In this document: in pieces, positions 8,771 through 16,444 of the stretch
How positions within the stretch are numbered: the first letter of the stretch is position 1
Layout: every line of letters begins with the position of its first letter
Source of the DNA: CAYOEZ01 sp964402955
GTDB lineage: Bacteria; Chloroflexota; DTOL01; DAOUCN01
Assembly (NCBI GenBank): GCA_964402955.1
Contig: CAYOEZ010000037.1
Coordinates: 1 to 26,582 of the forward strand
DNA: 26,582 bases
Reading direction: 5' to 3'
Position numbers and translations under genes: made by a program
Notes under the pieces: generated by a model
What the model saw: only the letters and a program-made list of their open reading frames with translations
Database searches by the model: none
Told to the model about the DNA's origin: nothing

Positions 8771-8799
8771 TTGACAATTGCCCGCCACTCTTGTAAGAT
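8771..8799 (+). promoter_or_regulatory. Sigma-70-like promoter of the four-gene membrane cassette
   Basis: TTGACA (8771-8776), a 17-nt spacer and TAAGAT (8794-8799) lie just after the cinA stop. Transcription would begin near 8806, giving a very short leader made almost only of the ribosome binding site GGGAGG (8805-8810). Confidence 0.7.
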
Positions 8800-8819
8800 A
8801 GAGAGGGAGGCCAAAGCTC

Positions 8820-9104
8820 ATGGAGAATGTGGAACCCGCAACGACCGGACTCAGCAGCGAACGCCGCGACGCACTGATCGAGCGTCTGGCGCAGCGCATT
8901 GAAGGCATGGGGCTCTCAGCAGCGGCGATCCTCATGCTCGAAGCGCACAAACCCCTCAGCTTCGTGGGCAGCCAGGCCATCCTTATCCTTCAACCGTTGC
9001 TCAGTTTTGCGATTGCCTCACAAACCAGCCAGGAGTACGCGCTGTTGCTGGAGCAACGCGGTAACGTCGAGCTGCTGATTCGCAGACTCGACACAGGGAG
9101 ATAA
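8820..9104 (+). CDS. Small conserved hypothetical protein (94 aa), first gene of the cassette
   Basis: No named family is recognised. The product is 94 residues, soluble by eye, without a signal peptide or membrane segment. The N-terminal half (ERRDALIERLAQRIEGMGL) looks helical and amphipathic, followed by AAILMLEAHKPLSFVGSQA and a hydrophobic helix ILQPLLSFA. The end is charged (LLEQRGNVELLIRRLD). I recall similar short proteins in Chloroflexota next to DUF6754 genes, but this is memory and not a search. GGGAGG lies 9 nt before the ATG. It is the promoter-proximal gene and its stop lies 2 nt before the next start, so the two are almost certainly translated from one message and probably work together at the membrane. 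Confidence 0.75.
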   Translation: MENVEPATTGLSSERRDALIERLAQRIEGMGLSAAAILMLEAHKPLSFVGSQAILILQPLLSFAIASQTSQEYALLLEQRGNVELLIRRLDTGR

Positions 9105-9106
9105 CA

Positions 9107-9904
9107 GTGCCCGATCTGCTGCATCTGCAAGCTCTGCTCGATTCGTATAACGCGGGCATGACGATGAGCGGGCTGTTTGCACTCGGCTTCATTATCCTCG
9201 CCCTGCTCCTGTTTGCCGCCGCGTCCTATCGCGTCGGCGGCGCCTACCGCCTCAGCCTGCGGCCCATTGCCGGCTTTGACCATATCAAGCATGCTGTCAT
9301 CGAAGCGGCCGAGTCTGGCCAGGGCATGCATATTTCCACCGGTACAGGCAGTGTGGGCGGCGCCGTGAGTGCAGAAACGCTGGCCGGCGTCAACGCCGCC
9401 AGCGCCGTTGCTGCCCGCGCCGCCACCGCGCATGTGCCGTTTATTTTGACGACATCGAGCCCGGTCGTGCTGCCCCTGCTTCAATCTTGCACCGAGCAAG
9501 CATACGCTGCTGCCGGCGCACCAGGCGACTACCAGGCAACCAGGGTACGGTTTGCCGGCGATGATCGCAGCGCCTACGCCGTAACAGCAACCGATATTCT
9601 CCAGCATGAGGGCATGACCACAAGCATGATGATTGGCGCCCTCGGCGACGAGACTCTGTTCATCGGCGAACGCGCCGCGGCTAACGGAGTCATGCAGGTC
9701 ACCGGCACGGCCAGCACGCGCGCCTTGCCCTATGCCCTTGTCACCGCCAACCACACTCTTATCGGCGAGGAAATCTACGCCGCCGGCGCCTACCTGTCGG
9801 GCCGGCCGCTGCAGCAGGCCAGCCTGTTGACGCAGGATTGGCTGCGTGTCATTGTTGTCGCGATTATTGTCATGGGGGTTGTCGCCAGATCATTGGGCTG
9901 GTAG
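9107..9904 (+). CDS. DUF6754-like membrane protein (265 aa)
   Basis: The GTG start at 9107 is chosen because AGGGAG (9095-9100) lies 6 nt upstream and overlaps the end of the previous gene. The 265-residue product has one membrane segment near residues 19-40 (LFALGFIILALLLFAA) and another at the C-terminus (about 245-262). A globular domain of roughly 200 residues lies between them. That domain opens with YRLSLRPIAGFDHIKHAV and contains GTGSVGGAVSAETLAG, VPFILTTSSPVVLPLLQ and NHTLIGEEIYAAGAYL, which I associate with DUF6754. The function is unknown. No cysteine pairs or catalytic motifs stand out. The GSVGG/ETLAG stretch and the VRFAGDD strand suggest an alpha/beta fold. Family name moderate, membrane topology good. 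Confidence 0.75.
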   Translation: MPDLLHLQALLDSYNAGMTMSGLFALGFIILALLLFAAASYRVGGAYRLSLRPIAGFDHIKHAVIEAAESGQGMHISTGTGSVGGAVSAETLAGVNAASAVAARAATAHVPFILTTSSPVVLPLLQSCTEQAYAAAGAPGDYQATRVRFAGDDRSAYAVTATDILQHEGMTTSMMIGALGDETLFIGERAAANGVMQVTGTASTRALPYALVTANHTLIGEEIYAAGAYLSGRPLQQASLLTQDWLRVIVVAIIVMGVVARSLGW

Positions 9905-9999
9905 GAATCGGATTGCCGTCATGAGCCCGGCGCGACCGCGGGGCGGCTGCGCCTGGCCACAGCAAGCAAACAGCGCGAGCCAAAGAGAGAGGAGACAGC

Positions 10000-10635
10000 A
10001 TGCGCCTCGTACGTGCCCTATCCGTTCTGGTCGCCCTGCTATGTGGCGTCATTGTCCTGCTTGACTACTTCATTACCGACGCCACCCTCGACGCCGTCGG
10101 CGGCGCGATGGTCACCTGGGTGACGATTCTGGCCGCGGTCGCGTTTCTGCTCGGACTGCTGAACCTCGTGCGGCTGCACGGGGGACGCATTGTACGGGGC
10201 ACAGCGGGCTGGCCCTACAGCCTGGCGCTGATTGGCGCCCTGCTGGTGACACTGCTGCTCGGCCTGGCGCCCGGATCGTCCGGCGCAAGCGACCCCGCGC
10301 TGCAGTGGCTCTTCACGTATGTCTACCAGCCACTTAACGCCGCCATCTTCTCGCTCCTGGCCTTCTATCTGGCAACTGCAGCATACCGTGCCCTGCGTTT
10401 GCGCACGCTTGAGGCCGGGGGCCTGCTGGTCGCCGGCGTGATCGTGCTGCTGGGCCAGATTCCACTCGGCGCACAGATATGGGATGTGCTTCCCCAGGCC
10501 CGCACATGGCTTCTGGCCGTGATTAGTACGGCAGCCCTGCGTGGCATCATCATAGCGGCCGCACTGGGCGCCATTCTGACTGGCCTGCGCGTTCTCCTCG
10601 GCGCCGACCGCCAGTATCTGGATAAGGACAACTAG
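10000..10635 (+). CDS. Multi-pass membrane protein of unknown function (211 aa)
   Basis: Unrecognised. The 211 residues contain about six hydrophobic segments: residues 5-24, 36-56, 72-90, 107-125, 140-158 and 178-200. Loops are short and the C-terminal tail is charged (ADRQYLDKDN). There is no signal cleavage site and no transporter signature visible by eye. AGAGGAG (9988-9994) lies 5 nt before the ATG. The 95-bp gap to the gene upstream has no promoter or terminator that I can see, and the next gene starts 9 nt after its stop. It is therefore a middle member of the cassette, perhaps its membrane-embedded core. Confidence 0.75.
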   Translation: MRLVRALSVLVALLCGVIVLLDYFITDATLDAVGGAMVTWVTILAAVAFLLGLLNLVRLHGGRIVRGTAGWPYSLALIGALLVTLLLGLAPGSSGASDPALQWLFTYVYQPLNAAIFSLLAFYLATAAYRALRLRTLEAGGLLVAGVIVLLGQIPLGAQIWDVLPQARTWLLAVISTAALRGIIIAAALGAILTGLRVLLGADRQYLDKDN

Positions 10636-10644
10636 GAGGATTGC

Positions 10645-12168
10645 GTGGCTTTCTATTGCCCCCAGTGTCACACAGCCAACCGCGAGGGTAGCCGCTTCTG
10701 CAATAATTGCGGTGACGCTCTGCCAACGCCGCCGCCTGGAATTCCCGTCGTCACGGCGCCAGCCCCGATCACCGAAGGTAGCAGTGACGAATCTGCGGTC
10801 ATGGAAGAGTCTGACGTCATTTCACTAGACCAGGTGCCGGCAACGCCGACCGTGTCACGACCCGCCGCGATGGCGGCCGCCTCGGAGCTGCTTGCAGAGA
10901 ACAGCGCTACCGATTCACCAGCGCAGATTGGCGAAGAACTACGACCTGCCGCCCCTGCGCCGGCACTGAAGGCCGCCGCTCCGCAGGTCGAGCAGAGCGC
11001 GCACGCTGCACCGCTTGCCCGGGCAGAAGCAAGCTCGCCGCCTGCCGCCGCACTGCCCGCCCAAGGGAGCGCGCCTGCTGCGCCCATCGTAGCGGCGCGC
11101 AAAGACGCTGCTCCTGCCGCAGCGCCAGCGCCCATCAAAAACGCTCTGCCTATGGCTCCCCCGGTGGCATCGGAAAAAGCGGCCACGGCGGAAGATGGTG
11201 ACGCCCCAGACACGGCTGCTTGGGACAACGATCCCATCGCTGCGCTGCGCGGGCAGCTCGTTCGTGCGCCGCAACTGCTGGCGCGCGTGCGGCCTCCAGC
11301 CAGTCCGCGCCCCCCACTGCCGCTGCAGGCGTCTCAGTCTCCCGATCGGAGCAGTCTATGGCGGCGACTGGCCTATCTGGTGTTGGCTACAGCAATTGTC
11401 GTCGGCGTCATGCTTCCGCCCGGCACGCTGGGATCCAGTAGTGTGATTTCCCCGGAAGTGAGTGATCTCTACGCCACCATCGAGGCGCTGCCCTTGCGCT
11501 CTATCGTTCTGGTCTCCTTTGACTACGAACCCGGCACAAGCGACGAGATGCAGCCGCTGGCGGCTGCCGTCATCACCCACCTCATGCGGCGACAGGCGCG
11601 CATTCTGACGATGAGCCTGCTCCCGCAGGGGCCGGCGCTTGCCGGCGGCGTCATGCGTTCATTGGCGGAACAGAACGTCTACGCCTACGGGGCTGATTAT
11701 GTCAACCTTGGCTTCTTCTCCGGTGATGAAGCCGCCCTGGCGTCACTCGGATCGAATCTGAGCGCGGCGCTCAAGGGCGACGACGCCAGCGGACGCCCCC
11801 TGACCGGCATGACTCTCCCGCGAGCCGTCAGCGGCATGTCGGCGATCGATCTGGTCATCGAGATCGCCGGGGACGAAGGCGGCGCGCCGCGCTGGGTCGA
11901 ACAGGTGCAGACACGCACGGGCGTGCGCCTGGCGGCTCTCACCAGCGCCGTCGGCCTGCCGCTTGCTTTCCCCTACCGGCAGTCGGGGCAGCTCAGCGGC
12001 CTTGCCAGCGGTCTGCCCGCGGCAGCCCAGTACGAGAAGCTGATGGGTTACACCGGACAGGCGACGCGTGGCATGGATGCGCAGTCGCTCGGTCACATGG
12101 CCATACTCTTGTTCATCGTCCTCGGCAACTTGGCCTGGCTCTTCTCGAGACGCAAAGCAGCACCATAA
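10645..12168 (+). CDS. Zinc-ribbon membrane protein with long Ala/Pro linker (507 aa)
   Basis: GTG start at 10645 behind AGGAGG. Residues 3-24 form a zinc ribbon with C5-x2-C8 and C19-x2-C22, facing the cytoplasm. Residues about 28-235 are a low-complexity linker rich in Ala and Pro. A membrane segment follows near 243-262 (LAYLVLATAIVVGVMLPPG). An outer domain of about 215 residues comes next, including IVLVSFDYEPGTSDEMQPL, ILTMSLLPQGPAL and YGADYVNLGFFSGDEAAL. A final membrane segment lies at 482-498, ending in SRRKAAP. The outer domain reminds me of proteins found beside DUF6754 genes, but its activity is unknown. A cytoplasmic zinc ribbon tethered to an external domain suggests a sensor or assembly role, which is inference. 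Confidence 0.75.
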   Translation: MAFYCPQCHTANREGSRFCNNCGDALPTPPPGIPVVTAPAPITEGSSDESAVMEESDVISLDQVPATPTVSRPAAMAAASELLAENSATDSPAQIGEELRPAAPAPALKAAAPQVEQSAHAAPLARAEASSPPAAALPAQGSAPAAPIVAARKDAAPAAAPAPIKNALPMAPPVASEKAATAEDGDAPDTAAWDNDPIAALRGQLVRAPQLLARVRPPASPRPPLPLQASQSPDRSSLWRRLAYLVLATAIVVGVMLPPGTLGSSSVISPEVSDLYATIEALPLRSIVLVSFDYEPGTSDEMQPLAAAVITHLMRRQARILTMSLLPQGPALAGGVMRSLAEQNVYAYGADYVNLGFFSGDEAALASLGSNLSAALKGDDASGRPLTGMTLPRAVSGMSAIDLVIEIAGDEGGAPRWVEQVQTRTGVRLAALTSAVGLPLAFPYRQSGQLSGLASGLPAAAQYEKLMGYTGQATRGMDAQSLGHMAILLFIVLGNLAWLFSRRKAAP

Positions 12169-12356
12169 ATCCTTCCGCTCACTTACGCACGCCCCTCGCC
12201 GGCGGGCCAACGGCTGGAACTGCTCCCGATCTTGCCGCCATACTCAAGGAATTCTACGCCCTGTGCTATCTCGACGAGCAGGGCCGCCCCACAGCGGACC
12301 GTCTGCGCAGCCTGGGCCTGGACGATGTAGCCCAGCAGCTTCACGCCCAGGGCTAG
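12165..12356 (+). CDS. Possible 63-codon mini-gene starting at ATA, overlapping the zinc-ribbon gene stop
   Basis: No ATG, GTG or TTG occurs in this frame near its start, yet the frame ends with a stretch that looks like real protein: LAAILKEFYALCYLDEQG, then RPTADRLRSLGLDDVAQQLHAQG and TAG. The only plausible start is ATA at 12165-12167, which overlaps the preceding TAA as ATAA, a layout like the ATGA of translational coupling. ATA is a rare start codon. Alternatives are a 3' remnant of a lost gene, or a sequence error or frameshift that separates it from the upstream gene. If real it would be the fifth member of the cassette. Function unknown; this is a tentative call. Confidence 0.35.
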   Translation: MNPSAHLRTPLAGGPTAGTAPDLAAILKEFYALCYLDEQGRPTADRLRSLGLDDVAQQLHAQG

Positions 12357-12403
12357 TGCGCCCGTTGCCGTGGCTTTCCCTGGCGTGTAGCGCACGGTGA
12401 ACA

Positions 12404-12438
12404 AAGAGCAGGACGCCGCTTGCCGGTGTCCTGCTCTT
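12404..12438. terminator. Intrinsic-type hairpin between convergent genes
   Basis: AAGAGCAGGAC (12404-12414) pairs perfectly with GTCCTGCTCTT (12428-12438). The 13-nt loop can add a CCG/CGG inner stem. It lies between the end of the membrane cassette and the end of the radical SAM gene, so it can serve both strands. Neither side has a long U tract. Confidence 0.7.
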
Positions 12439-12468
12439 GCCCACTCTCCCTGCCCGGAAGATCGTAGC

Positions 12469-14268
12469 CTAGACTTTGGCGGGCTGCACCTTTTTATCCA
12501 GCCCGGTGCGCTCCTTCAACCAACTCTGCGCCACCATCTGAGCTGCACGCACTACATCGATCCCCTGCATCGGCACAGGCAGCTCAAGTTCGCGTTTGTC
12601 ACAAACGGTGCTCAGATTCGCCGTGTCCACTTGCGGCTTAACTGCCCGCAGGCGGGATTGCCGCTCCACCGGATCGCTGATGGCCATGATGCGATCAATC
12701 TCCGCCACCAGCCCCACGGCGCGCGCGATGCGTTTATCGGTGGCCTCAGCCACCAGCGGCGAAACCAGACCAGCCTCAGCCTTCAGCAGATTCATGCGCC
12801 GGCCGGCCTCATACGTCGCGGCCACGATCGTATCGCGGTCCATCCAGTCGGTCTCGTAGTTCAGGACGTGCTTCCAGCTTGGCGCCAGCAGCGCCTGGCG
12901 ATGCTCCTCCAGGGTCCGGCAATGCAGCCGGTAGCCATAGCGATCAGGGTTTTCAAAAGCCCGGCTCCCCGGATCGAGGAAGGGCGCAAGCGGCGAAATG
13001 AACGGGATCAGTCGCATTTTGCCCTGACCAGCATACTGCGTCAAGAGCTTGCCGCTGTAGTCCACTGTGTCCATAACCGACTGATAGGTTTGCTTACGCA
13101 GACCGGTCATGAAGAACACATCCAGGCGTTCGCAGCCTGCATCAAGGGCCTCCTGCATCGTGCGCTCGATCGCCACCGTTGTGTAAGGGCGGCCAAAGGC
13201 GCGACGAATCTCGTCGTCATGCGACTCAAGCGAGATCTCGACTGTGAAATTCGGTAGAGCCTGCGCCACACGTTTGAAGAAACCGGGCGGCGTGGCGTCG
13301 AAGAGCTCCAGAAACACCTGATTCTTGTAGCCGGCGATCGCATCCAGGAAGCGATGGGCATAGTCCTCGCCGGCCTGGCGTATGTCGCCCAGCACGAAGA
13401 CCGGGCCGCGGCTGAACATGCCCACGCGTCGCACGTCATTGGCCAGGTCTTCAGGCTTGCGGTAGGCAGGACGGCGCCGGCCATACATCCCAGCGTAGGC
13501 GCACGCTGATCCGCCACAGGTGATACAATTGTAGTTGCAACCGCGCACGGTCAGCGCCGCCGTGATCGGGTAGCGCATCCACCCGCGGAAGGGGATGAAG
13601 CCGCTCAGGTCACGGTAGCGTACAACCGCGCGCAGGACGTAGCTGTAGTCAAGCAGCAGATGATCGAGACTTTCGGGGCTATAGCTCATCGGGTTGGCGT
13701 GGCTGACCAGATCGGCGTCGCGCCAGGTCAGGTTGGCTATCGCCCCCAGCTTCCGGGCCTCAACTGACCCCGGCCGTGGGTGGCTCGCGCCGCCCGAGGT
13801 GATGTAGCGCGTCAGATCGAGCATGGGCGCTTCCGTCGAGTCGCCGCGCAGGACAAAGTCAACCTCAGCCCGCTGCATAAGCTCCTGGTGATAGTATGTC
13901 GACGAGAACCCACCAAAGATGGTTGGTGTGTGCGGGTGCAGCCGCTTGACGATGCGGGCGATCTCGATCGCGCCGTGGGCATGAGGCAACCAATGCAGAT
14001 CGATGCCAAACACAGCCGGATCAAGCTTGATTAGTAGCTTCTCAACGTCAAAACGCGGATTCTGCAGCATGTGGACGGCGAGGTTGATGATACGCACGCG
14101 CAGACCAGACCGCTCCAGATACTCAGCAATGGTCGTGAAGCCAATCGGGTACATCTCAAAAACGGGCGTTGAGGGAACAAGGTCACTCACAGGCCCGTAG
14201 AGAATGGACTTTTCGCGAAAATCGTAGACGCTCGGTGCGTGCAACAAGATCAGGTCCACAGAGGACAT
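12469..14268 (-). CDS. B12-binding-domain radical SAM protein
   Basis: The 599 residues begin with a cobalamin-binding-like Rossmann domain (residues 4-150: LILLHAPSVYDF, IAEYLERSGLRVRIINLA, VFGIDLHWLPHAHG with a D-x-H, and TPTIFGGFSSTY). The radical SAM core follows, with C244-x3-C248-x2-C251 in RGCNYNCITCGGS, the ligands of the 4Fe-4S cluster that cleaves S-adenosylmethionine. A further conserved stretch is AYAGMYGRRRPAYRKPEDL. It may belong to the group called Ta0216-type (B12/radical SAM, function unknown); that name is from memory. The substrate is unknown. AGGAG lies 7 nt before the ATG. It has its own extended -10 promoter and is followed by a bidirectional terminator, so it is probably monocistronic. 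Confidence 0.88.
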   Translation of the reverse strand: MSSVDLILLHAPSVYDFREKSILYGPVSDLVPSTPVFEMYPIGFTTIAEYLERSGLRVRIINLAVHMLQNPRFDVEKLLIKLDPAVFGIDLHWLPHAHGAIEIARIVKRLHPHTPTIFGGFSSTYYHQELMQRAEVDFVLRGDSTEAPMLDLTRYITSGGASHPRPGSVEARKLGAIANLTWRDADLVSHANPMSYSPESLDHLLLDYSYVLRAVVRYRDLSGFIPFRGWMRYPITAALTVRGCNYNCITCGGSACAYAGMYGRRRPAYRKPEDLANDVRRVGMFSRGPVFVLGDIRQAGEDYAHRFLDAIAGYKNQVFLELFDATPPGFFKRVAQALPNFTVEISLESHDDEIRRAFGRPYTTVAIERTMQEALDAGCERLDVFFMTGLRKQTYQSVMDTVDYSGKLLTQYAGQGKMRLIPFISPLAPFLDPGSRAFENPDRYGYRLHCRTLEEHRQALLAPSWKHVLNYETDWMDRDTIVAATYEAGRRMNLLKAEAGLVSPLVAEATDKRIARAVGLVAEIDRIMAISDPVERQSRLRAVKPQVDTANLSTVCDKRELELPVPMQGIDVVRAAQMVAQSWLKERTGLDKKVQPAKV

Positions 14269-14352
14269 TCGTTGCTCCTGTCGGGCTAGGCCGGGAACAG
14301 ATCCTCACCGTGGTCCCAGATGCCGTGTGAAGAATGCGCTCCCTGATTGATC

Positions 14353-14361
14353 ATTATACCA
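14353..14361 (-). promoter_or_regulatory. Extended -10 promoter of the radical SAM gene
   Basis: On the minus strand TGGTATAAT (TG at 14360-14361, TATAAT at 14353-14358) is a perfect -10 with the TGn extension. The -35 position (GAGGCA) is weak, as is common for extended -10 promoters. The leader would be about 75 nt. Confidence 0.6.
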
Positions 14362-14414
14362 CAACGAAGGGAGCCTGCCTCACACCAGGAGTAGCGCCAG
14401 ATACGCACATTTGC

Positions 14415-14704
14415 CTATTTCCCTGCCTCGCGGCGCTCCAACTCAGCTCGCATCTCTGCATGCTGCGCGCGGGTGATGGGTAGGCGCGCACCACCAGAAA
14501 GCTCAGCAGCAACAACACAGCCGGCAACGGGCCAACAAAGACGCGCAGCGCGGTCAGCACTCGCTCCGGCTGGACGGGAATTGGCTGCCCGGAGACCTCG
14601 TTGACGTACCCGGCAGCCTCCAGCGCGAAATTGGAGAACGCCAGCCCAAACGAAATGCCCAGCTTTTGCAAGAACACAAACAATTTGAGCCAACTGTCAC
14701 CGCA
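14415..14704 (-). pseudogene. C-terminal remnant of an MFS/GPH-type sugar transporter, frameshifted
   Basis: Immediately after the nitroreductase stop the minus strand encodes D-S-W-L-K-L-FVFLQKLGISFGLAFSN, then two further membrane-helix-like segments ending LLLLSFLVVRAYP. This resembles the last helices of GPH (melibiose-type) or related MFS carriers. The typical cytoplasmic tail ITRAQHAEMRAELERREAGK then continues in another frame up to a TAG at 14415. One base appears lost in the C run near 14476-14481 (TAC-CC-ATC in place of TAC-CCN-ATC). The first 350 or so residues of such a carrier are absent, and no start codon or ribosome binding site serves the fragment. The gene is therefore dead by two independent lesions. 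Family call moderate, pseudogene status strong. Confidence 0.75.
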
Positions 14705-15274
14705 TTAGCCGATGATGATGTCGTCCAGAGCGCGCTTGGGGACATGGTGGGTGCTCTGCGCGTCACGCCAGTACTTGATGCTGCCGTCCGGCCCCAGCGG
14801 GTCAATGACCACCGTCTCAGCCGGCTTGCCTAGCGCCACAACGAGCAGGATCTCGAACCGCTCGGGGATGGCCAACACCTGGCGTAAGGCCGGCCTGTCG
14901 ATCGAGCCGATCAGACAGCCGCCGAGCCCCTTCTCCGTGCCGCCCAGCAAGATACTCTGCACCGCAATGCCGGTATCGTTGCCGAAGTTCTGACTGATCT
15001 CCTTATCGCCCAGGACAGCAATATACGCTGACGGACGCTCACCCTGCACCGGGCCGCCCCAATCCTTCAGGTATCTGGCCCAGGCTAACGTCGCAAAGAT
15101 GCGAGCGTTCTTGTCTGGCTCCCAGGACAGCACGAACTTCAGAGGCTGCAGGTTGCCACCCGAGCCCGACAGCCGGGCCAGATCGACCAACTCGCGCAGT
15201 GTCGCCTCACTCACAGGCGCATCCTGATGGAAGCGGCGGTAGCTCCTCGTCTTGAACACCAGATCGTGTAACAT
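14705..15274 (-). CDS. Nitroreductase family protein (FMN-dependent)
   Basis: The 189 residues carry the FMN-binding start KTRSYRRF, the loop SGSGGNLQPLKFVL, and the helix GIAVQSILLGGTEKGLGGCLIG that is typical of the nitroreductase fold. The C-terminus (YWRDAQSTHHVPKRALDDIIIG) matches a subgroup often seen in anaerobes. Family members use NAD(P)H to reduce nitro groups, quinones or flavin-like substrates; the natural substrate here is unknown. AGGAGG lies about 10 nt before the ATG. The stop codon directly abuts the transporter remnant, which suggests a deletion joined the two. Located in the cytoplasm and probably homodimeric, as in the family. Confidence 0.9.
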   Translation of the reverse strand: MLHDLVFKTRSYRRFHQDAPVSEATLRELVDLARLSGSGGNLQPLKFVLSWEPDKNARIFATLAWARYLKDWGGPVQGERPSAYIAVLGDKEISQNFGNDTGIAVQSILLGGTEKGLGGCLIGSIDRPALRQVLAIPERFEILLVVALGKPAETVVIDPLGPDGSIKYWRDAQSTHHVPKRALDDIIIG

Positions 15275-15307
15275 GGGTCTCCCTCCTCAGTTATCTCGCC
15301 TGCTCTG

Positions 15308-15478
15308 CTAGCCCTGCCACATCTGGCCTGGAACCTCGTCAGACACTGCTGCCGGCGCGTCGAAAGCGGCCGCCACGCCCGGGCCGGTTTGTGCGCCAGG
15401 CACAGGCGCGACCACGCCGCTGGGCAGCCATTGACAATCAAACTGCGCTGTCAGCAGACCACGCAGACTCTCGGCCAT
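15308..15478 (-). pseudogene. Second degV gene reduced to its C-terminal 56 residues
   Basis: Just downstream of the intact degV, another frame encodes ESLRGLLTAQFDCQWLPSG, then VVAPVPGAQTGPGVAAAF, ending VPGQMWQG and TAG. The end of the intact DegV reads EALRTLVDQSFECTWMPTG, ITPVLGAHTGPGLVGAFF and VPGNPW. The two align over their whole shared length, including the GPG loop that contacts the lipid head group in DegV proteins. The fragment lacks the entire N-terminal domain and has no ribosome binding site. It therefore looks like the leftover of a tandem duplicate whose front part was deleted. The histidine of AHTGPG is Q in the remnant. About 30 nt of featureless sequence separate it from the nitroreductase start. 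Confidence 0.8.
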
Positions 15479-15492
15479 GTCAGTCAGGCGCC

Positions 15493-16368
15493 CTACCAGG
15501 GGTTGCCCGGTACGTCGCGGAACAACGACATCGGCCCGAAGAACGCCCCGACCAGGCCTGGCCCGGTGTGTGCACCCAGCACGGGAGTAATCGCTCCGGT
15601 AGGCATCCATGTGCACTCGAAGCTTTGGTCAACCAGAGTACGCAGCGCCTCTGCCGCCTCCGGGTTGTTCCCGTGCAGCACCTGGGTGCGCATGGCGGTG
15701 CCGCGATCATACTTCTTGGTCATGAGAGCGACGATTGTTTCCATAGCGGCCTTCATCGTGCGCGCCTGGGCAGCCTGCGTCAGCAGGCCCGTCTGGTTGT
15801 CCACACCGATCACCGGCTTGACGCCCAGGGCGGTTCCGAGCAAGCCCTTGAGGTGGCTGATGCGCCCGCCGTGAATCAGGTACTTCAGCGAGGGCACAGT
15901 GAAAACTAACGACGTTTCGAGCGTCATGCGCGCCAGCAACGCAAGGATTCGCTCCTTGTCCCAGCCGGCCCTGGCGCAGCGTGCGGCAGCCTCAACCTGC
16001 CACCCCAGCGGGCCAGAAATTGTCTTTGAGTCATAAGTCGTGACATGCGCCTCAGGCACAATCTGCGCCGCAGCAACGGCCGAGTTGTAGGTACCACTGA
16101 GGGCCGACGAGACGTGCACCGACAGTATCTCAGGGTCTTGTTCTGCGAGATGGCGATACATCTCGACAAAATCACCCACCGATGGCTGTGAGGTAGTCGG
16201 GAAACTGGTGGTCGCCGAAATCAGGCGGTAGAAACCCTCGGAATCCACGTCGACGCCGCCCTTGTAGACCTTGCCATCGAGCGTGAAGGTGAGTGGTACA
16301 TAATGCACGTTCAGTCCATCCATCTGTCCCGCAAAAACGTCAGCGCACGTATCACCCACGATCTGCAT
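15493..16368 (-). CDS. DegV family fatty-acid-binding protein (FakB-like)
   Basis: DegV/FakB proteins hold a fatty acid and, with the kinase FakA, present it for phosphorylation to acyl phosphate. Here 291 residues give the usual size. Motifs seen are the opening VGDTCAD (4-10), TSQPS (59-63) and the SSALSGTYNS loop (87-96), whose serine/threonine side chains bind the carboxylate in known structures. YLIHGGRIS and AHTGPG near the C-terminus complete the set. GGAGGAGGG lies 6 nt before the ATG. It sits 76 nt after the L-asparaginase gene on the same strand and is probably co-transcribed with it. No fakA-like gene is visible in the window. Function is by family only. Confidence 0.9.
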   Translation of the reverse strand: MQIVGDTCADVFAGQMDGLNVHYVPLTFTLDGKVYKGGVDVDSEGFYRLISATTSFPTTSQPSVGDFVEMYRHLAEQDPEILSVHVSSALSGTYNSAVAAAQIVPEAHVTTYDSKTISGPLGWQVEAAARCARAGWDKERILALLARMTLETSLVFTVPSLKYLIHGGRISHLKGLLGTALGVKPVIGVDNQTGLLTQAAQARTMKAAMETIVALMTKKYDRGTAMRTQVLHGNNPEAAEALRTLVDQSFECTWMPTGAITPVLGAHTGPGLVGAFFGPMSLFRDVPGNPW

Positions 16369-16444
16369 GAGATACCCTCCTCCTATACATTAGTGTTGCC
16401 CACATGCTATAACACTGTGCATGCCGTTTTGGCGCGCGTCGCGC

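Noticed and set aside
8081..8980. 299-codon minus-strand frame opposite cinA
   Set aside because: It is a shadow of the GC-rich codon pattern of cinA, has repetitive low-complexity composition and no recognisable motif, and runs across the promoter at 8771.
12397..13257. 286-codon plus-strand frame opposite the radical SAM gene
   Set aside because: It starts inside the terminator region and lies opposite a well-supported gene; no motif is present.
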